From: Polynucleobacter nymphae
Lineage (GTDB): Bacteria > Pseudomonadota > Gammaproteobacteria > Burkholderiales > Burkholderiaceae
Assembly (NCBI RefSeq): GCF_018882155.1
Contig: NZ_JACVPA010000001.1
Location: 992,001 to 1,056,000, forward strand
Length of the DNA: 64,000 nucleotides
Direction: 5' to 3'
Shown here: positions 48,428 to 58,392 of the stretch, in pieces
Position numbering within the stretch: the first letter of the stretch is position 1
How the letters are laid out: the number at the start of each line of letters is the position of its first letter
Notes under the pieces: generated by a model
Database searches by the model: none
What the model saw: only the letters and a program-made list of their open reading frames with translations
Told to the model about the DNA's origin: nothing
Position numbers and translations under genes: made by a program

Positions 48428-50431
48428 TTAGCCTGCGCTACCATTTTCTTCGGAACTTACTTCAGGTACTTCGACTTTAGCTTCAATTTCTAGCACCCTG
48501 ACCGCAGCGCTCAATTGCAGTAAGTCAATATCTGCCAATAGAACCTGGGCACGAGTCATGCGCGGATGGCTTGCCAATTCTGGAATCGGTAGATGCAGTG
48601 GCACTAACTCTACTCTCGACATGCCTTCTTTTAAATGGCGTACATGCATATTTTTAGATTCACCATCTTGCAGAGCCCAGCGCAAGCACCAGTACTTCTC
48701 TAACCTATCTTGATATTCACCATAAGCTTGATAACAAGACTCAAAATCCGCGGCAATGCCCATCAACGTAGCATCTTGAGGCGGAAACGGGGCAACCATC
48801 TTGGCAGTCACACCATGTTTTGCTAAAGCAATGAGCTGCCATTGATTCACTAAATCAGAATAACGACGCAACGGGGATGTGCACCACGCGTAGTGATCTA
48901 AACCCAAGCCTTCATGAGGTCCTGGTGTAGTTTGCATACGTGTGCGCAAAGGACCCCAACCTTTCTGAGTTCTAAATAAGCCTGGTAAACCATGATCAGC
49001 CAAGAGTTGACCGGAAGCGCTATTACAGAAAATCATCCATTCAGCAACAATCGTATCGAGAATAGATCCACGCTGACGCGCTACGATCTCTACGCGCTCT
49101 AAGCCATTCACATCTTTAATTTGAAAATAGAAATCTCTTGCTAAGGTATTAGGATCGATAAACCCCAATTGCTCTGCACGAAGGCCATTAGCTACTCGCT
49201 TTTCTTGGCGCCCAGCATGTAAATGTTGAGCAGCCCTCCATAAAACGGAGAGCTCTTTACGATAAGGATAGGAAGCGCCTTCATCAGCCAAGCTTTCCTC
49301 ACTGACAAGATGCTCAATATTCTCTAGGCGTAAGTTGGCTACCATTGGCACCATCTCGGTTCGCATTTGCAGCGAATCTTTATTTATTACACCTACCGCA
49401 TCAATATCAACGTAGATCGATAAGGCGGGTCTGGGAGCGCCCTCATCTAAAGAAAATTGCTCAATGACGGAGTCAGGCAACATCGTGATTTTGTCGCCAG
49501 GAAAATACACCGTCGACATCCGACTTCGCGCTACCTGATCTAAGGGATCATCTTTAGTAATCACTAAACCAGGCGCAGCAATATGAACACCAATACGATG
49601 ACCCCCATCGGCTAGCTCCGTGACGGATAAGGCGTCATCAATCTCTGTAGTGCCAGCATCATCAATGGAGAAAGCTTTTACATCTGCAAGTGGAAGCTCA
49701 GCAATAGCAGCAGCATAAGCCGCTGGGTCAACAGCAATACTTTGACTATGTGCAGACCCATTAGGAAAATGTGCTTTGAGGAACATGCCTTGGTGATAAG
49801 CCAAAGGAGAATCAATCGCGCCGCAACGAATCATTAATTGCGCAGGAGACTCACCAGTCTCATTGCAGGCAGCTATCAAGGCTTTATAGGCAGAGGTATT
49901 TTTATCGGCTGAGAACAATAACTGCTGAGCGGAAGACTTGAGCGCCTCTGGGAATCTACCAGCTACCAACTCTTGTTGCCAAGCAGACTGCTGCTCCAAC
50001 TCTTTTTGCTTACGCTCAAGTGCGGCTAAGCCAGCCTGCAATTGCTCAAGCGGTGCTCTCTGAAAACGTCCGCGCCCCTTGCGACGGAAAAATACTGGGG
50101 CGCCTTGCAAAGCAATCCCTAAAGAGACTTGCTGAGGAATAGTAGCTTGTGCGCCAAAATACTCTTGAGATACATCGACTAAACCAAACTCTTCATCTGG
50201 TGCGCAATCCCAGAGCAACTGTAAATCAATCTCTTGAGATAAAGTAGTGGCCTCATCCATTACAGCTTGAGCCTCAGGCCTTTCAAAGCGCAGCCAAACT
50301 TCCTTAGCCTTGAGTTTGATCTTTTTTCCAGTTAGGCTGGTAGCCTGCCAAGACTCAGCATCTCCTGCTCCCGATGCAGACTGCACTGTGGCAATCTTGA
50401 TATCGCCACCTTCTTCGTATACGAGGTTCAT
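48428..50431 (-). CDS. RNase II-family exoribonuclease
   Basis: A 667-residue RNB-domain 3'-5' exoribonuclease. The catalytic Asp cluster is in AFSIDDAGTTEIDDALSV around residues 256-273, followed by GVHIAAPGLVI, RMSTVYFPGDKITMLPDSVIEQFS and the YAWCTSPLRRYSDLVNQWQL motif with the catalytic Arg. The N-terminal region has an unusual long Gln/Glu-rich coiled-coil segment, and the C-terminal S1 region is reduced. It is an RNase II-like form rather than a full RNase R. It lies 2 bp after the fabG-like gene. Confidence 0.88.
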   Translation of the reverse strand: MNLVYEEGGDIKIATVQSASGAGDAESWQATSLTGKKIKLKAKEVWLRFERPEAQAVMDEATTLSQEIDLQLLWDCAPDEEFGLVDVSQEYFGAQATIPQQVSLGIALQGAPVFFRRKGRGRFQRAPLEQLQAGLAALERKQKELEQQSAWQQELVAGRFPEALKSSAQQLLFSADKNTSAYKALIAACNETGESPAQLMIRCGAIDSPLAYHQGMFLKAHFPNGSAHSQSIAVDPAAYAAAIAELPLADVKAFSIDDAGTTEIDDALSVTELADGGHRIGVHIAAPGLVITKDDPLDQVARSRMSTVYFPGDKITMLPDSVIEQFSLDEGAPRPALSIYVDIDAVGVINKDSLQMRTEMVPMVANLRLENIEHLVSEESLADEGASYPYRKELSVLWRAAQHLHAGRQEKRVANGLRAEQLGFIDPNTLARDFYFQIKDVNGLERVEIVARQRGSILDTIVAEWMIFCNSASGQLLADHGLPGLFRTQKGWGPLRTRMQTTPGPHEGLGLDHYAWCTSPLRRYSDLVNQWQLIALAKHGVTAKMVAPFPPQDATLMGIAADFESCYQAYGEYQDRLEKYWCLRWALQDGESKNMHVRHLKEGMSRVELVPLHLPIPELASHPRMTRAQVLLADIDLLQLSAAVRVLEIEAKVEVPEVSSEENGSAG

Positions 50432-50433
50432 GC

Positions 50434-51168
50434 TTAGAGAGAGATCCCGCCGCTAACCTCTAAAGCAACTCCATTGACAAAGCTGGCCTCGTGACTAGCC
50501 AAGAATAAATACACATTTGCTATTTCTTCAGGAGTGCCCAGACGACCAAGCCAGCTGCGCCTTTCAATATCTTGCAAAATATTTTCTGGCATTGCTTTAA
50601 CCATTTCAGTTGCAATAAATCCTGGGCAAATAGCATTCACCCGAATCCCTTTAGGGCCAAGCTCGCGTGCCCAAGTCTTGGTAAAGCCAATCACGCCAAA
50701 TTTAGTCGCTGAATAATTGGTTTGACCAAAGTTACCGTAAATACCAACGACACTAGATGCATTCACAATCGATCCTGAGCCCGCTTCTAGCATATGCGGA
50801 ACAATTAACTGCGCACAATTAAATACGCCTTTGAGATTGACATCAATCACCGCATCAAATTGGGCTTCTGTCATCTTTACCAAACGGGCATCTTGCGTAA
50901 TGCCAGCGTTGTTAATCAAGATATCAATACGGCCATGTTTTTGCATTACTTGATCTACGACCGCCTGAATGCTGGCTCGATCGGTCACATTCATGGCATA
51001 AGCCTGGGCATGTGGAATTTGTGCAGCAGCAGTCTTTACAGACTCTAGATTCACGTCTGCAAGGATGACCATTGCACCCTCCTGAGCAAAGCGCTGTGCT
51101 GTAGAAAACCCAATTCCTTTTGCAGCGCCCGTAATGATTGCTACCTTATCTTTTAATCTGTCACCCAT
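50434..51168 (-). CDS. fabG: 3-oxoacyl-ACP reductase-like SDR
   Basis: A 244-residue classical short-chain dehydrogenase. [20 protein letters not shown] is the NADP loop, [17 protein letters not shown] the NNAG motif, and the Ser/Tyr/Lys set is in [23 protein letters not shown] (motif from about residue 136). EVSGGISL ends it. The sequence resembles FabG, but a second specific SDR is possible because it is not next to fab genes. It precedes the RNase II-type gene by 2 bp. Confidence 0.75.
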   Translation of the reverse strand: MGDRLKDKVAIITGAAKGIGFSTAQRFAQEGAMVILADVNLESVKTAAAQIPHAQAYAMNVTDRASIQAVVDQVMQKHGRIDILINNAGITQDARLVKMTEAQFDAVIDVNLKGVFNCAQLIVPHMLEAGSGSIVNASSVVGIYGNFGQTNYSATKFGVIGFTKTWARELGPKGIRVNAICPGFIATEMVKAMPENILQDIERRSWLGRLGTPEEIANVYLFLASHEASFVNGVALEVSGGISL

Positions 51169-51208
51169 TATTTATTCTCTGTATTTTGATTTGCCATGAT
51201 CCTACCTA

Positions 51209-52606
51209 TTAAACACCAATCGCTTTTAATATTTTTTGATGTACGCCACCAAATCCGCCATTGCTCATTACCAGGATGTGATCACCAGGCTTAGCTTCTT
51301 TTGCAACTGCATTGACTAAAGCATCAAGATCATCAAAAGCGTGGGCCTTGCCCTGCTCTTTTATGTTCAGCGGGGATAACACTTCAGCCAAGTCCCAGCC
51401 TAAAGACTCTTTACCAGCATTGGCGCCGTAGGCAAAGACTTGATCAGCTTGCTCCAGGCTACCCGGAAGCTGAGCCTTCATCACACCAAGCTTCATCGTA
51501 TTGGAGCGAGGCTCCAATACGGCCAAGATGCGCGCTTGACCAACGCGACGACGTAAGCCATCTACAGTGGTTGCAATAGCAGTTGGGTGGTGGGCAAAAT
51601 CATCATAGACGGTAATGTCATTTGCAATACCAATCGTTTCAAGGCGTCGTTTGACATTCTTAAATTGCGCCAAAGCGCGCGCAGAATCAGCTGGTGCAAT
51701 ACCAATGTGATTTGCTGATGCAATTGCTGCCAATGCATTGAGTTGATTATGTCGCCCCATCACTCCAGAATCTGGAGCCCACTTCACAGTAGCAACTTCT
51801 TGACCAGATTTGCGCACAATGAATCCATCGCCTGCTTGGGAAATTAATGACCACTCGTTACTGGCCTCCTGGCCGAAGCGCTCTACAGGCGCCCAAGCAC
51901 CGCGTGTGATCACACTCGCTAAGGCTGGCTCTTCGCCGTTCACCACTAATAAACCATCGCTCGGCACAGTGCGCACGAGATGATGAAATTGGGTTTCAAT
52001 GGCAGCAAGATCGGCAAAAATATCGGCATGATCAAACTCCAAATTATTTAATAAAGCAGTGCGTGGCCTATAGTGCACAAACTTACTGCGCTTATCAAAA
52101 AAAGCAGTGTCGTATTCATCAGCCTCAATCACGAAATATTGGCTCTCACCTAAGCGTGCAGATACGGTGAAATTGAGAGGCACACCACCAATCAAATAAC
52201 CCGGTTTATAACCACTAAATTCCAAAATCCAAGTGAGCATGGCTGATGTTGTTGTCTTGCCATGCGTGCCGGCAACCGCTAAAACATGCCTGCCATACAA
52301 AACTTGTTCGCCTAGCCATTGTGGGCCCGAGATATAAGGGAGCCCTTGATTCAGAATGGCCTCCATCAATGGATTGCCACGAGAAACCACATTGCCGATC
52401 ACAAATAAATCAGGCATCGTTTCAAACTGCAATAATTGATCTGGTGAAAATCCTTCAATGAGTTTGATACCCTGAGCCTCAAGTTGTGTACTCATCGGCG
52501 GATACACGTTAGCATCACAACCAGTGACACGATGTCCGGCTTGCCGAGCGATTGCGGCAATGCCGCCCATAAAAGTACCGCAGATGCCCAAGATATGAAT
52601 ATGCAT
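51209..52606 (-). CDS. mpl: UDP-MurNAc:L-Ala-D-Glu-mDAP tripeptide ligase
   Basis: A 465-residue Mur ligase that joins recycled murein tripeptide to UDP-MurNAc, saving cell-wall precursors. ILGICGTFMGGIAAIARQAGH at the N terminus, AVAGTHGKTTTSAMLTWILE as the P-loop, FVIEADEYDTAFFDKRSKF as the Mpl-specific central motif, and VYDDFAHHPTAIATT at the C-terminal domain are all present. The position next to aroE, mtgA and ampD at the far end fits a recycling role. It diverges from tlpA, 26 bp away. Confidence 0.95.
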   Translation of the reverse strand: MHIHILGICGTFMGGIAAIARQAGHRVTGCDANVYPPMSTQLEAQGIKLIEGFSPDQLLQFETMPDLFVIGNVVSRGNPLMEAILNQGLPYISGPQWLGEQVLYGRHVLAVAGTHGKTTTSAMLTWILEFSGYKPGYLIGGVPLNFTVSARLGESQYFVIEADEYDTAFFDKRSKFVHYRPRTALLNNLEFDHADIFADLAAIETQFHHLVRTVPSDGLLVVNGEEPALASVITRGAWAPVERFGQEASNEWSLISQAGDGFIVRKSGQEVATVKWAPDSGVMGRHNQLNALAAIASANHIGIAPADSARALAQFKNVKRRLETIGIANDITVYDDFAHHPTAIATTVDGLRRRVGQARILAVLEPRSNTMKLGVMKAQLPGSLEQADQVFAYGANAGKESLGWDLAEVLSPLNIKEQGKAHAFDDLDALVNAVAKEAKPGDHILVMSNGGFGGVHQKILKAIGV

Positions 52607-52632
52607 CTACGAATTTTAGCGAAGGAGTTGCA

Positions 52633-53160
52633 ATGAACCGAAGACAATTAGTGGCCATTTGCGGAATTAGTCTTTTGGCACTTCTGGCTGGCGTGCTGAC
52701 TTCGCAGTGGATTTCTAAAACTGGCTTAGCTAGCGAACCTTCTGTAAAAGCGTTTTTTGCTAATCCTTGGCAGACCCCTGATGGAAAACCAGCAAATACT
52801 GCACAATGGCAGGGAAAAGTCCTGATTGTGAACTTTTGGGCCTCCTGGTGCCCCCCTTGCGTTGAAGAAATGCCCACTTTAGACCTGCTTTCGCAAGAGT
52901 ATTTGCAGCAAAATGTCTTATTTGTCGGTATCGGTATCGATTCACCCTCTAATATTCGTGAATTCCTGAAAAGTACCCCTGTCACCTATCCGATTGTGAT
53001 TGGTGGCTTAGAAGGGAGTAATCTTTCTAAGCAAATGGGCAATACCCAGGGAGCCCTCCCATACACAGTAATTATCAATTCCAAGGGAAAGGCAATATAT
53101 ACAAAATTAGGAAAGATAAGCGAAGAAGAGCTCAGAAAATCGATTAAATCTGCTTTATAG
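52633..53160 (+). CDS. TlpA-like periplasmic thioredoxin
   Basis: A 175-residue membrane-anchored thiol-disulfide protein. The N-terminal signal/anchor (about 8-24) is followed by a TlpA-type thioredoxin domain with the active site FWASWCPPCVEEMP (Cys73, Cys76), GIGIDSPSNIREFLK and LPYTVIINSKGKAIYTKLG with the cis-Pro loop. Such proteins reduce apocytochrome c or other periplasmic thiols. It diverges from mpl and is upstream of aroQ, as in relatives. Confidence 0.9.
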   Translation: MNRRQLVAICGISLLALLAGVLTSQWISKTGLASEPSVKAFFANPWQTPDGKPANTAQWQGKVLIVNFWASWCPPCVEEMPTLDLLSQEYLQQNVLFVGIGIDSPSNIREFLKSTPVTYPIVIGGLEGSNLSKQMGNTQGALPYTVIINSKGKAIYTKLGKISEEELRKSIKSAL

Positions 53161-53351
53161 CGAATGATCCAGCTTTTTGCATGTTGCAAACCCCCTTTTA
53201 AATGCTCAAAAACAAGGCAATTAGGACATTTCACATCAATATCTCCTCCTAACAATGCTCAAGCTTCCTTTTTTCAGAATCTTGAGAAGGTATACTTATT
53301 TCATAGCATTCGAAGCAATGAATACCAAACTGCCTCTAAAAACAGGGATCT

Positions 53352-53795
53352 ATGTCGAAAAAAGCTTCAATTCTCGTAATTCAGGGTCCTAACCTCAATC
53401 TATTGGGTACTCGTGAGCCAGAGGTTTATGGGACAACCACCCTTAAAGACATTCATCAAAAACTAGAGGAGCTGGCAAAAGCTCAATCTATTGACCTGAG
53501 CACCTACCAAAGTAATCATGAAGGCGAGTTAATTGACCGTATTCAAAAAGCCAAACAAGATGGGGTGAATTTCATCATCATCAATCCAGGCGCATTTACC
53601 CATACTAGCGTTGCCTTACGTGACGTTTTAGCCGGAGTGGCCATCCCTTTTATAGAAATCCATTTGTCCAATATTCATCAGCGCGAAGAGTTCCGCAAAC
53701 ATTCCTATTTATCGGACATCGCAACTGGTGTCATTTGTGGCCTAGGCGCCATTGGTTATGAACTGGCATTGCAAGCAGCGATTGCCCGCTTATAA
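53352..53795 (+). CDS. aroQ: 3-dehydroquinate dehydratase, type II
   Basis: A 147-residue dodecameric enzyme that dehydrates 3-dehydroquinate in the shikimate pathway. [21 protein letters not shown] carries the catalytic Tyr/Arg, [16 protein letters not shown] the next conserved set, [20 protein letters not shown] the Asn site, and [19 protein letters not shown] the catalytic His. AGGGA lies before the ATG. The spacer upstream (53161-53351) shows no gene on the plus strand. It leads the aroQ-accB-accC run. Confidence 0.96.
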   Translation: MSKKASILVIQGPNLNLLGTREPEVYGTTTLKDIHQKLEELAKAQSIDLSTYQSNHEGELIDRIQKAKQDGVNFIIINPGAFTHTSVALRDVLAGVAIPFIEIHLSNIHQREEFRKHSYLSDIATGVICGLGAIGYELALQAAIARL

Positions 53796-53837
53796 AACTA
53801 AGTTAATTTAAAGCATTACAAAAGAGGAAGCACTCAC

Positions 53838-54305
53838 ATGGATCTGAGAAAACTAAAAACCTTGATCGACCTCGTTTCTGAGTCGGGCATTTCTGAGTTA
53901 GAGGTTAACGAAGGTGAAGACCGTGTACGCATCGTTAATGGTGGCTCCCCAGTACCCGCTGGACAAGCGGTTCATGCAAATCTAGCGCCTATTCATGCTG
54001 CGCAAGCTACTCCCGTAGCAAATCTGGCACCAGCAGCAACTCCAGTTATTGAAGTGCCCGCTGGTGAATCTGGATTTGTTGCTCGCTCCCCAATGGTTGG
54101 CACTTTCTATCGCGCCCCAAATCCAGAATCTCCAAATTTTGTCAGTATTGGCGATACGGTAAAAGTAGGTCAGACACTTTGCATCATTGAAGCGATGAAA
54201 TTACTCAATGAGATTGAGTCAGAACACGCCGGCGTGGTTAAAGAAATTCTTTGCGAAAACGGTCAAGGCGTTGAATTTGACCAACCACTATTCATCATTG
54301 CTTAA
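53838..54305 (+). CDS. accB: Acetyl-CoA carboxylase biotin carboxyl carrier protein
   Basis: A 155-residue carrier subunit of acetyl-CoA carboxylase. The N terminus ([13 protein letters not shown]) is the AccB leader, then an Ala/Pro-rich linker (about 40-75), then the biotinyl domain with [20 protein letters not shown]; Lys121 within EAMK is the biotinylation site. GAGGAAG lies just before the ATG. accC follows 48 bp downstream. Confidence 0.96.
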   Translation: MDLRKLKTLIDLVSESGISELEVNEGEDRVRIVNGGSPVPAGQAVHANLAPIHAAQATPVANLAPAATPVIEVPAGESGFVARSPMVGTFYRAPNPESPNFVSIGDTVKVGQTLCIIEAMKLLNEIESEHAGVVKEILCENGQGVEFDQPLFIIA

Positions 54306-54353
54306 TTTTTTAAGCTTCTTTACTAATCCATATTTACCTAACTCACAGCCGAC

Positions 54354-55718
54354 ATGTTCGATAAGATTCTGATTGCCAATCGGGGAGAAATTGCTCTCCG
54401 TATCCAACGCGCATGCCGTGAGTTGGGAATTAAAACTGTAGTGGTCTACTCCACGGCAGATAAAGAAGCAAAGTACGTAAAGCTGGCTGATGAGGCCGTT
54501 TGTATTGGGCCTGCCCCATCACCACAGAGTTATCTCAATATGCCAGCGATTATTTCTGCGGCTGAAGTGACTGATGCTGAAGCAATTCATCCGGGTTATG
54601 GATTCCTTTCTGAGAATGCTGACTTTGCTGAGCGTGTAGAGAAATCTGGCTTTGCCTTCATAGGCCCTAAAGCTGAAACAATCCGCTTAATGGGCGATAA
54701 GGTTTCTGCTAAACGTGCCATGATCAAAGCAGGGGTGCCTTGTGTCCCTGGATCTGAGGGGGCTTTAACTGATAACCCAAAAGAAATTATTGCTACTGCG
54801 AAAAAAGTAGGTTATCCGGTCATCATCAAAGCTGCTGGCGGAGGTGGTGGTCGTGGTATGCGGGTTGTGCATACCGAGGCAGCCCTTCTCAATGCCGTCA
54901 ATATGACGCGTGAAGAAGCAGGCCGCGCTTTTGGTAACCCAGAAGTCTATATGGAGAAGTTTTTAGAAAAACCTCGTCACGTTGAGATTCAGATTTTGGC
55001 CGATACCCATGGCAATGCGATTTGGTTAGGCGAGCGCGATTGCTCGATGCAGCGCCGCCATCAAAAAGTGATTGAAGAAGCACCAGCTCCAGGTATTGAT
55101 CGTCGCTTGATTGCCAAAATTGGTGAGCGTTGTGCAGAAGCCTGTCGAAAAATGGCTTACCGTGGCGCAGGAACCTTTGAGTTTCTTTATGAGGATGGCG
55201 AATTCTTCTTTATCGAGATGAATACCCGCGTTCAAGTGGAGCACCCCGTTACTGAAATGATTACTGGTGTCGACATCGTTCAAGAACAGATTCGGATTGC
55301 TGCTGGCCTGAAATTAGCCTACCGCCAGAAAGATATTGTGTTCCGAGGCCATGCAATTGAATGCCGTTTGAACGCAGAAGATCCATTCAAGTTCACTCCA
55401 AGCCCAGGAAAAATTGGCTCCTTCCATATGCCAGGCGGCCCTGGCATTCGAGTTGATTCCCATGCCTATAGCGGATATGTTGTTCCCTCGAACTATGACT
55501 CAATGATCGGCAAATTAATTTCTTATGGCAACACTCGTGAACAAGCGATCCGCCGCATGCAAATTGCCTTATCAGAGATGGTGATTGATGGCATCACCAC
55601 CAACGTGCCCTTGCACCGAGAATTAATGTTGGATCCTAACTTCATGGAAGGCGGCACCAGCATTCACTACCTGGAGCATCGCTTAGAAGAGCAAGCCGCA
55701 AGCCGCGGAAAATCTTAA
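54354..55718 (+). CDS. accC: Acetyl-CoA carboxylase biotin carboxylase subunit
   Basis: A 454-residue ATP-grasp enzyme that carboxylates biotin on Acc[21 protein letters not shown] at the N terminus, [28 protein letters not shown] as the glycine-rich loop, and [28 protein letters not shown] as the catalytic segment. It is in the conserved aroQ-accB-accC-prmA order, and the prmA fusion gene follows after 16 bp. Confidence 0.97.
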   Translation: MFDKILIANRGEIALRIQRACRELGIKTVVVYSTADKEAKYVKLADEAVCIGPAPSPQSYLNMPAIISAAEVTDAEAIHPGYGFLSENADFAERVEKSGFAFIGPKAETIRLMGDKVSAKRAMIKAGVPCVPGSEGALTDNPKEIIATAKKVGYPVIIKAAGGGGGRGMRVVHTEAALLNAVNMTREEAGRAFGNPEVYMEKFLEKPRHVEIQILADTHGNAIWLGERDCSMQRRHQKVIEEAPAPGIDRRLIAKIGERCAEACRKMAYRGAGTFEFLYEDGEFFFIEMNTRVQVEHPVTEMITGVDIVQEQIRIAAGLKLAYRQKDIVFRGHAIECRLNAEDPFKFTPSPGKIGSFHMPGGPGIRVDSHAYSGYVVPSNYDSMIGKLISYGNTREQAIRRMQIALSEMVIDGITTNVPLHRELMLDPNFMEGGTSIHYLEHRLEEQAASRGKS

Positions 55719-55734
55719 CTAATGCGAGTGCCTC

Positions 55735-57264
55735 ATGTCTTACCGTGAACTGGTCTTCACGGTAGTTGCTGAAACAGCTGAACCATTAGGCGATGTGCTA
55801 CTGGAGTTGGGAGCGCTATCTGTCACCGTAGAAGATGATTCGGCCGGTGGATATGATGAGAACCCACTCTATGGAGAGCCTGGCCTATCACCTGAAGTAC
55901 AAGCCTGGGATAGATCCGCAGTAACAGCCCTCTTTAATCCAGATATGGATGCCTCAGCCAGCACACAATTTATTCCTGAATTAATGGCTTCCTTAAAAGA
56001 GGCTGGCTTTAACTTAGCAGCTCCCCAAGAAAAAATCGTTGAAGAGCAAGATTGGGTAAGACTTACCCAAAGCCAATTCGCACCCATTCAAATTGGTAAA
56101 CGCATTTGGGTAGTGCCATCTTGGCATGAGGCCCCGACCGATCCAAATGCAATCTGCTTGGCTGTTGATCCAGGCTTAGCTTTTGGAACGGGCAGTCACC
56201 CCACTACGCATTTGTGTTTGTTATGGCTCGAAGAGCATCACAAACTTGAGCAACTCAGTCTTTTAGATTACGGATGTGGCTCAGGTATTTTAGCCATTGC
56301 AGCCGCAAAGCTTGGCTGTAGTACTGTTGTCGGCACCGATATTGATCCTCAGGCAATGGTTGCGGCACGGAGTAATGCCCAAATCAACAACACCATCATT
56401 CAGTTTGTTTTGCCAAATGACGATGCTCCACAGCTTGCAGCAGAAACGAAATACGACATTGTGATGGCCAATATTTTGGCTAATCCTCTGCAAGTGCTCG
56501 CCCCAGCATTGGTAAACAAAATAAGCCCCGGCGGAAAAATTGTTTTGTCTGGAGTGCTTGCTCGCCAAGCTGATGAAGTCATTGCCACCTATAGTCAATG
56601 GCTAAAACTCTCAATCTGGAAAGAAAGTGATGGTTGGGTTTGCTTGCATGGCGTTCTACCCAAAGACAAACAGAAGATCACTAATACTCTTTTTGCTGCA
56701 CCTGCGCAAAAAAAAGGATTGAAGTTCGCTTTACTAGCCTGCTTTTTTGCTCTCCTTCTCGTATTTAGCGAGCATCTTTCCAGAAATTCTTTGCTTCCAG
56801 CATTAGCACCGCAGGTAGATGGCACATCAAATTCTTTTTCAGTGACTGCATTTTCTATTTTGCAGGCTATAGATGAAAAAATATGTGGCGCACTAGGATG
56901 CGTAAATCGCCCTGTGAGCGATTTTGCTGCATGGAAAATAACTTCAGCCACACTATCGCCTGAAAACGCGCGAGAAGGCCTTAAAAGCGGCGCAAATCAA
57001 TCAATACTGCAAGTTGAAATACAAAATCGACTTGCACTCGCTGTTTTACCCCCAGATTTGGAAATTTCTCTCACGGATGCAGAAGAATCTGAGATCACAT
57101 CAATTCGCTTAACTCCAAAAGAATGGTTGCCCGTTGCTTGGCAAGAATCTCACCTTGATTTTTTGCGCAAGGGTGTCGCCTCAGGAGAGCTAATCCAAGC
57201 CCAACTACCAATCCAATTGCCGCAGAATGCTGCTGGCTATAGGGTGAGAGTTGTTTACCCCTAA
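55735..57264 (+). CDS. prmA: PrmA (ribosomal protein L11 methyltransferase) fused to DUF3426
   Basis: A 509-residue fusion. Residues 1 to about 307 are a complete PrmA, which trimethylates ribosomal protein L11: RELVFTVVAETAEPLGDVL at the start, LAFGTGSHPTTHLCLLWL, LLDYGCGSGILAIAAAKLG (176-194) and VMANILANPLQVL. From about 308 a linker leads to a membrane segment (about 329-346) and a DUF3426 domain ending in GYRVRVVYP, with ICGALGC near 383-389. Relatives usually have a separate zinc-ribbon DUF3426 gene here; its zinc ribbon is missing and no stop separates the parts. Confidence 0.88.
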   Translation: MSYRELVFTVVAETAEPLGDVLLELGALSVTVEDDSAGGYDENPLYGEPGLSPEVQAWDRSAVTALFNPDMDASASTQFIPELMASLKEAGFNLAAPQEKIVEEQDWVRLTQSQFAPIQIGKRIWVVPSWHEAPTDPNAICLAVDPGLAFGTGSHPTTHLCLLWLEEHHKLEQLSLLDYGCGSGILAIAAAKLGCSTVVGTDIDPQAMVAARSNAQINNTIIQFVLPNDDAPQLAAETKYDIVMANILANPLQVLAPALVNKISPGGKIVLSGVLARQADEVIATYSQWLKLSIWKESDGWVCLHGVLPKDKQKITNTLFAAPAQKKGLKFALLACFFALLLVFSEHLSRNSLLPALAPQVDGTSNSFSVTAFSILQAIDEKICGALGCVNRPVSDFAAWKITSATLSPENAREGLKSGANQSILQVEIQNRLALAVLPPDLEISLTDAEESEITSIRLTPKEWLPVAWQESHLDFLRKGVASGELIQAQLPIQLPQNAAGYRVRVVYP

Positions 57265-57334
57265 AAGATCCTCAATTGTGCTTTTTCTTTATTCTTAACT
57301 CTGATTCATATTTATCTCTTACAGAAAGTAATTT

Positions 57335-58294
57335 ATGGCTAGCTTGATCTGTGGCTCTGTCGCCTACGACACCATCATGAACTTTGAAGGCAAATTTGCT
57401 GATCAAATCCTGCCTGAGCAGATTCACATTCTGAATGTGGCCTTCTTGGTGCCAACGATGCGCCGAGAATTTGGTGGTTGCGCAGGAAATATTGCTTACA
57501 ACCTGAAGCTTTTAGGTGGCGATCCAATCATCATGGCAACTGTTGGCGGGGATGCTATCCCCTACATGAAGCGTCTTGAGCAACTGCAGATTGATACCAG
57601 CCACATTCGTCAAATTGAACACGCATTTACTGCACAGGCGATGATTACGACCGATCAGTCTAATAATCAAATTACAGCCTTCCATCCAGGAGCTATGGAT
57701 GAATCCCATCTCAACCAGGTTTCTGCAGTAATTACCGAGCGCAGCAAAAACGCCAAGGGTGCCGCTAAATTCGGAATTGTTGCGCCAGATGGTCGTCAAG
57801 GGATGTGGGAGCACTGCCATCAATTGGCAGAGGCCAATATCCCATTTATCTTTGACCCAGGCCAAGGTTTACCGATGTTTAATGGTCCAGAACTACTTGA
57901 GTTAGTTGAGATTGCAAGCTATCTGGCTGTAAATGACTATGAAGGTGAAATGCTTTCTCAAAGAACTGGGCTGAGCCTAGCAAAAGTTGCTGAACGAGTG
58001 CAGGCTTTGATTGTGACCAAAGGGGCTGAAGGTGCCGATATCTATTCCGCTGGCAAATGCATTTCTATTACATCCGTGCCAGCAGCAAAAGTGACTGATC
58101 CAACTGGGTGCGGCGACGCTTTTCGTGGCGGATTACTTTTTGGACTAGAAAACGGTATGGACTGGGAAACTACCGGCCGTCTAGCAAGCCTGATGGGCTC
58201 AATCAAAATTAGTCATCAAGGACCACAAAACCACCAATTGAGCAAAGATCAGATTACTGAGCAGTTCAAATCCGCTTTCGGCTTTAGCCTATAA
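57335..58294 (+). CDS. PfkB-family carbohydrate kinase
   Basis: A 319-residue ribokinase-fold sugar or nucleoside kinase, similar to adenosine kinase-like proteins often found beside prmA. SLICGSVAYDTIMNFEGKF opens the fold, EFGGCAGNIAYNLKLLGGDP is the first PfkB signature, and KVTDPTGCGDAFRGGLLFGL (about 251-270) is the second, with the catalytic Asp in the GCGD anion hole. The substrate cannot be set. The DUF3426 fusion gene ends 70 bp upstream. Confidence 0.85.
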   Translation: MASLICGSVAYDTIMNFEGKFADQILPEQIHILNVAFLVPTMRREFGGCAGNIAYNLKLLGGDPIIMATVGGDAIPYMKRLEQLQIDTSHIRQIEHAFTAQAMITTDQSNNQITAFHPGAMDESHLNQVSAVITERSKNAKGAAKFGIVAPDGRQGMWEHCHQLAEANIPFIFDPGQGLPMFNGPELLELVEIASYLAVNDYEGEMLSQRTGLSLAKVAERVQALIVTKGAEGADIYSAGKCISITSVPAAKVTDPTGCGDAFRGGLLFGLENGMDWETTGRLASLMGSIKISHQGPQNHQLSKDQITEQFKSAFGFSL

Positions 58295-58336
58295 GGACGA
58301 CTACATCATCCCAAGCTAGGCTAATTAGGCAATAAA

Positions 58337-58361
58337 AAAGGGGTCTCATAGAGACCCCTTT
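58337..58361 (-). terminator. Terminator downstream of H1-like gene
   Basis: AAAGGGGTCTC-ATA-GAGACCCCTTT forms an 11-bp stem with a 3-nt loop. On the minus strand it is followed by a TTTTT run, as expected at the end of the leftward H1-like gene. It also lies after the PfkB gene on the plus strand, where the tract is weak. Confidence 0.8.
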
Positions 58362-58392
58362 GAACTTCTTACCACCCGTCTAAAGTTAAAAC

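Noticed and set aside
56290-56951. Minus-strand frames within the prmA fusion gene
   Set aside because: They are shadows of the conserved SAM-binding and DUF3426 coding frame, with no motifs.
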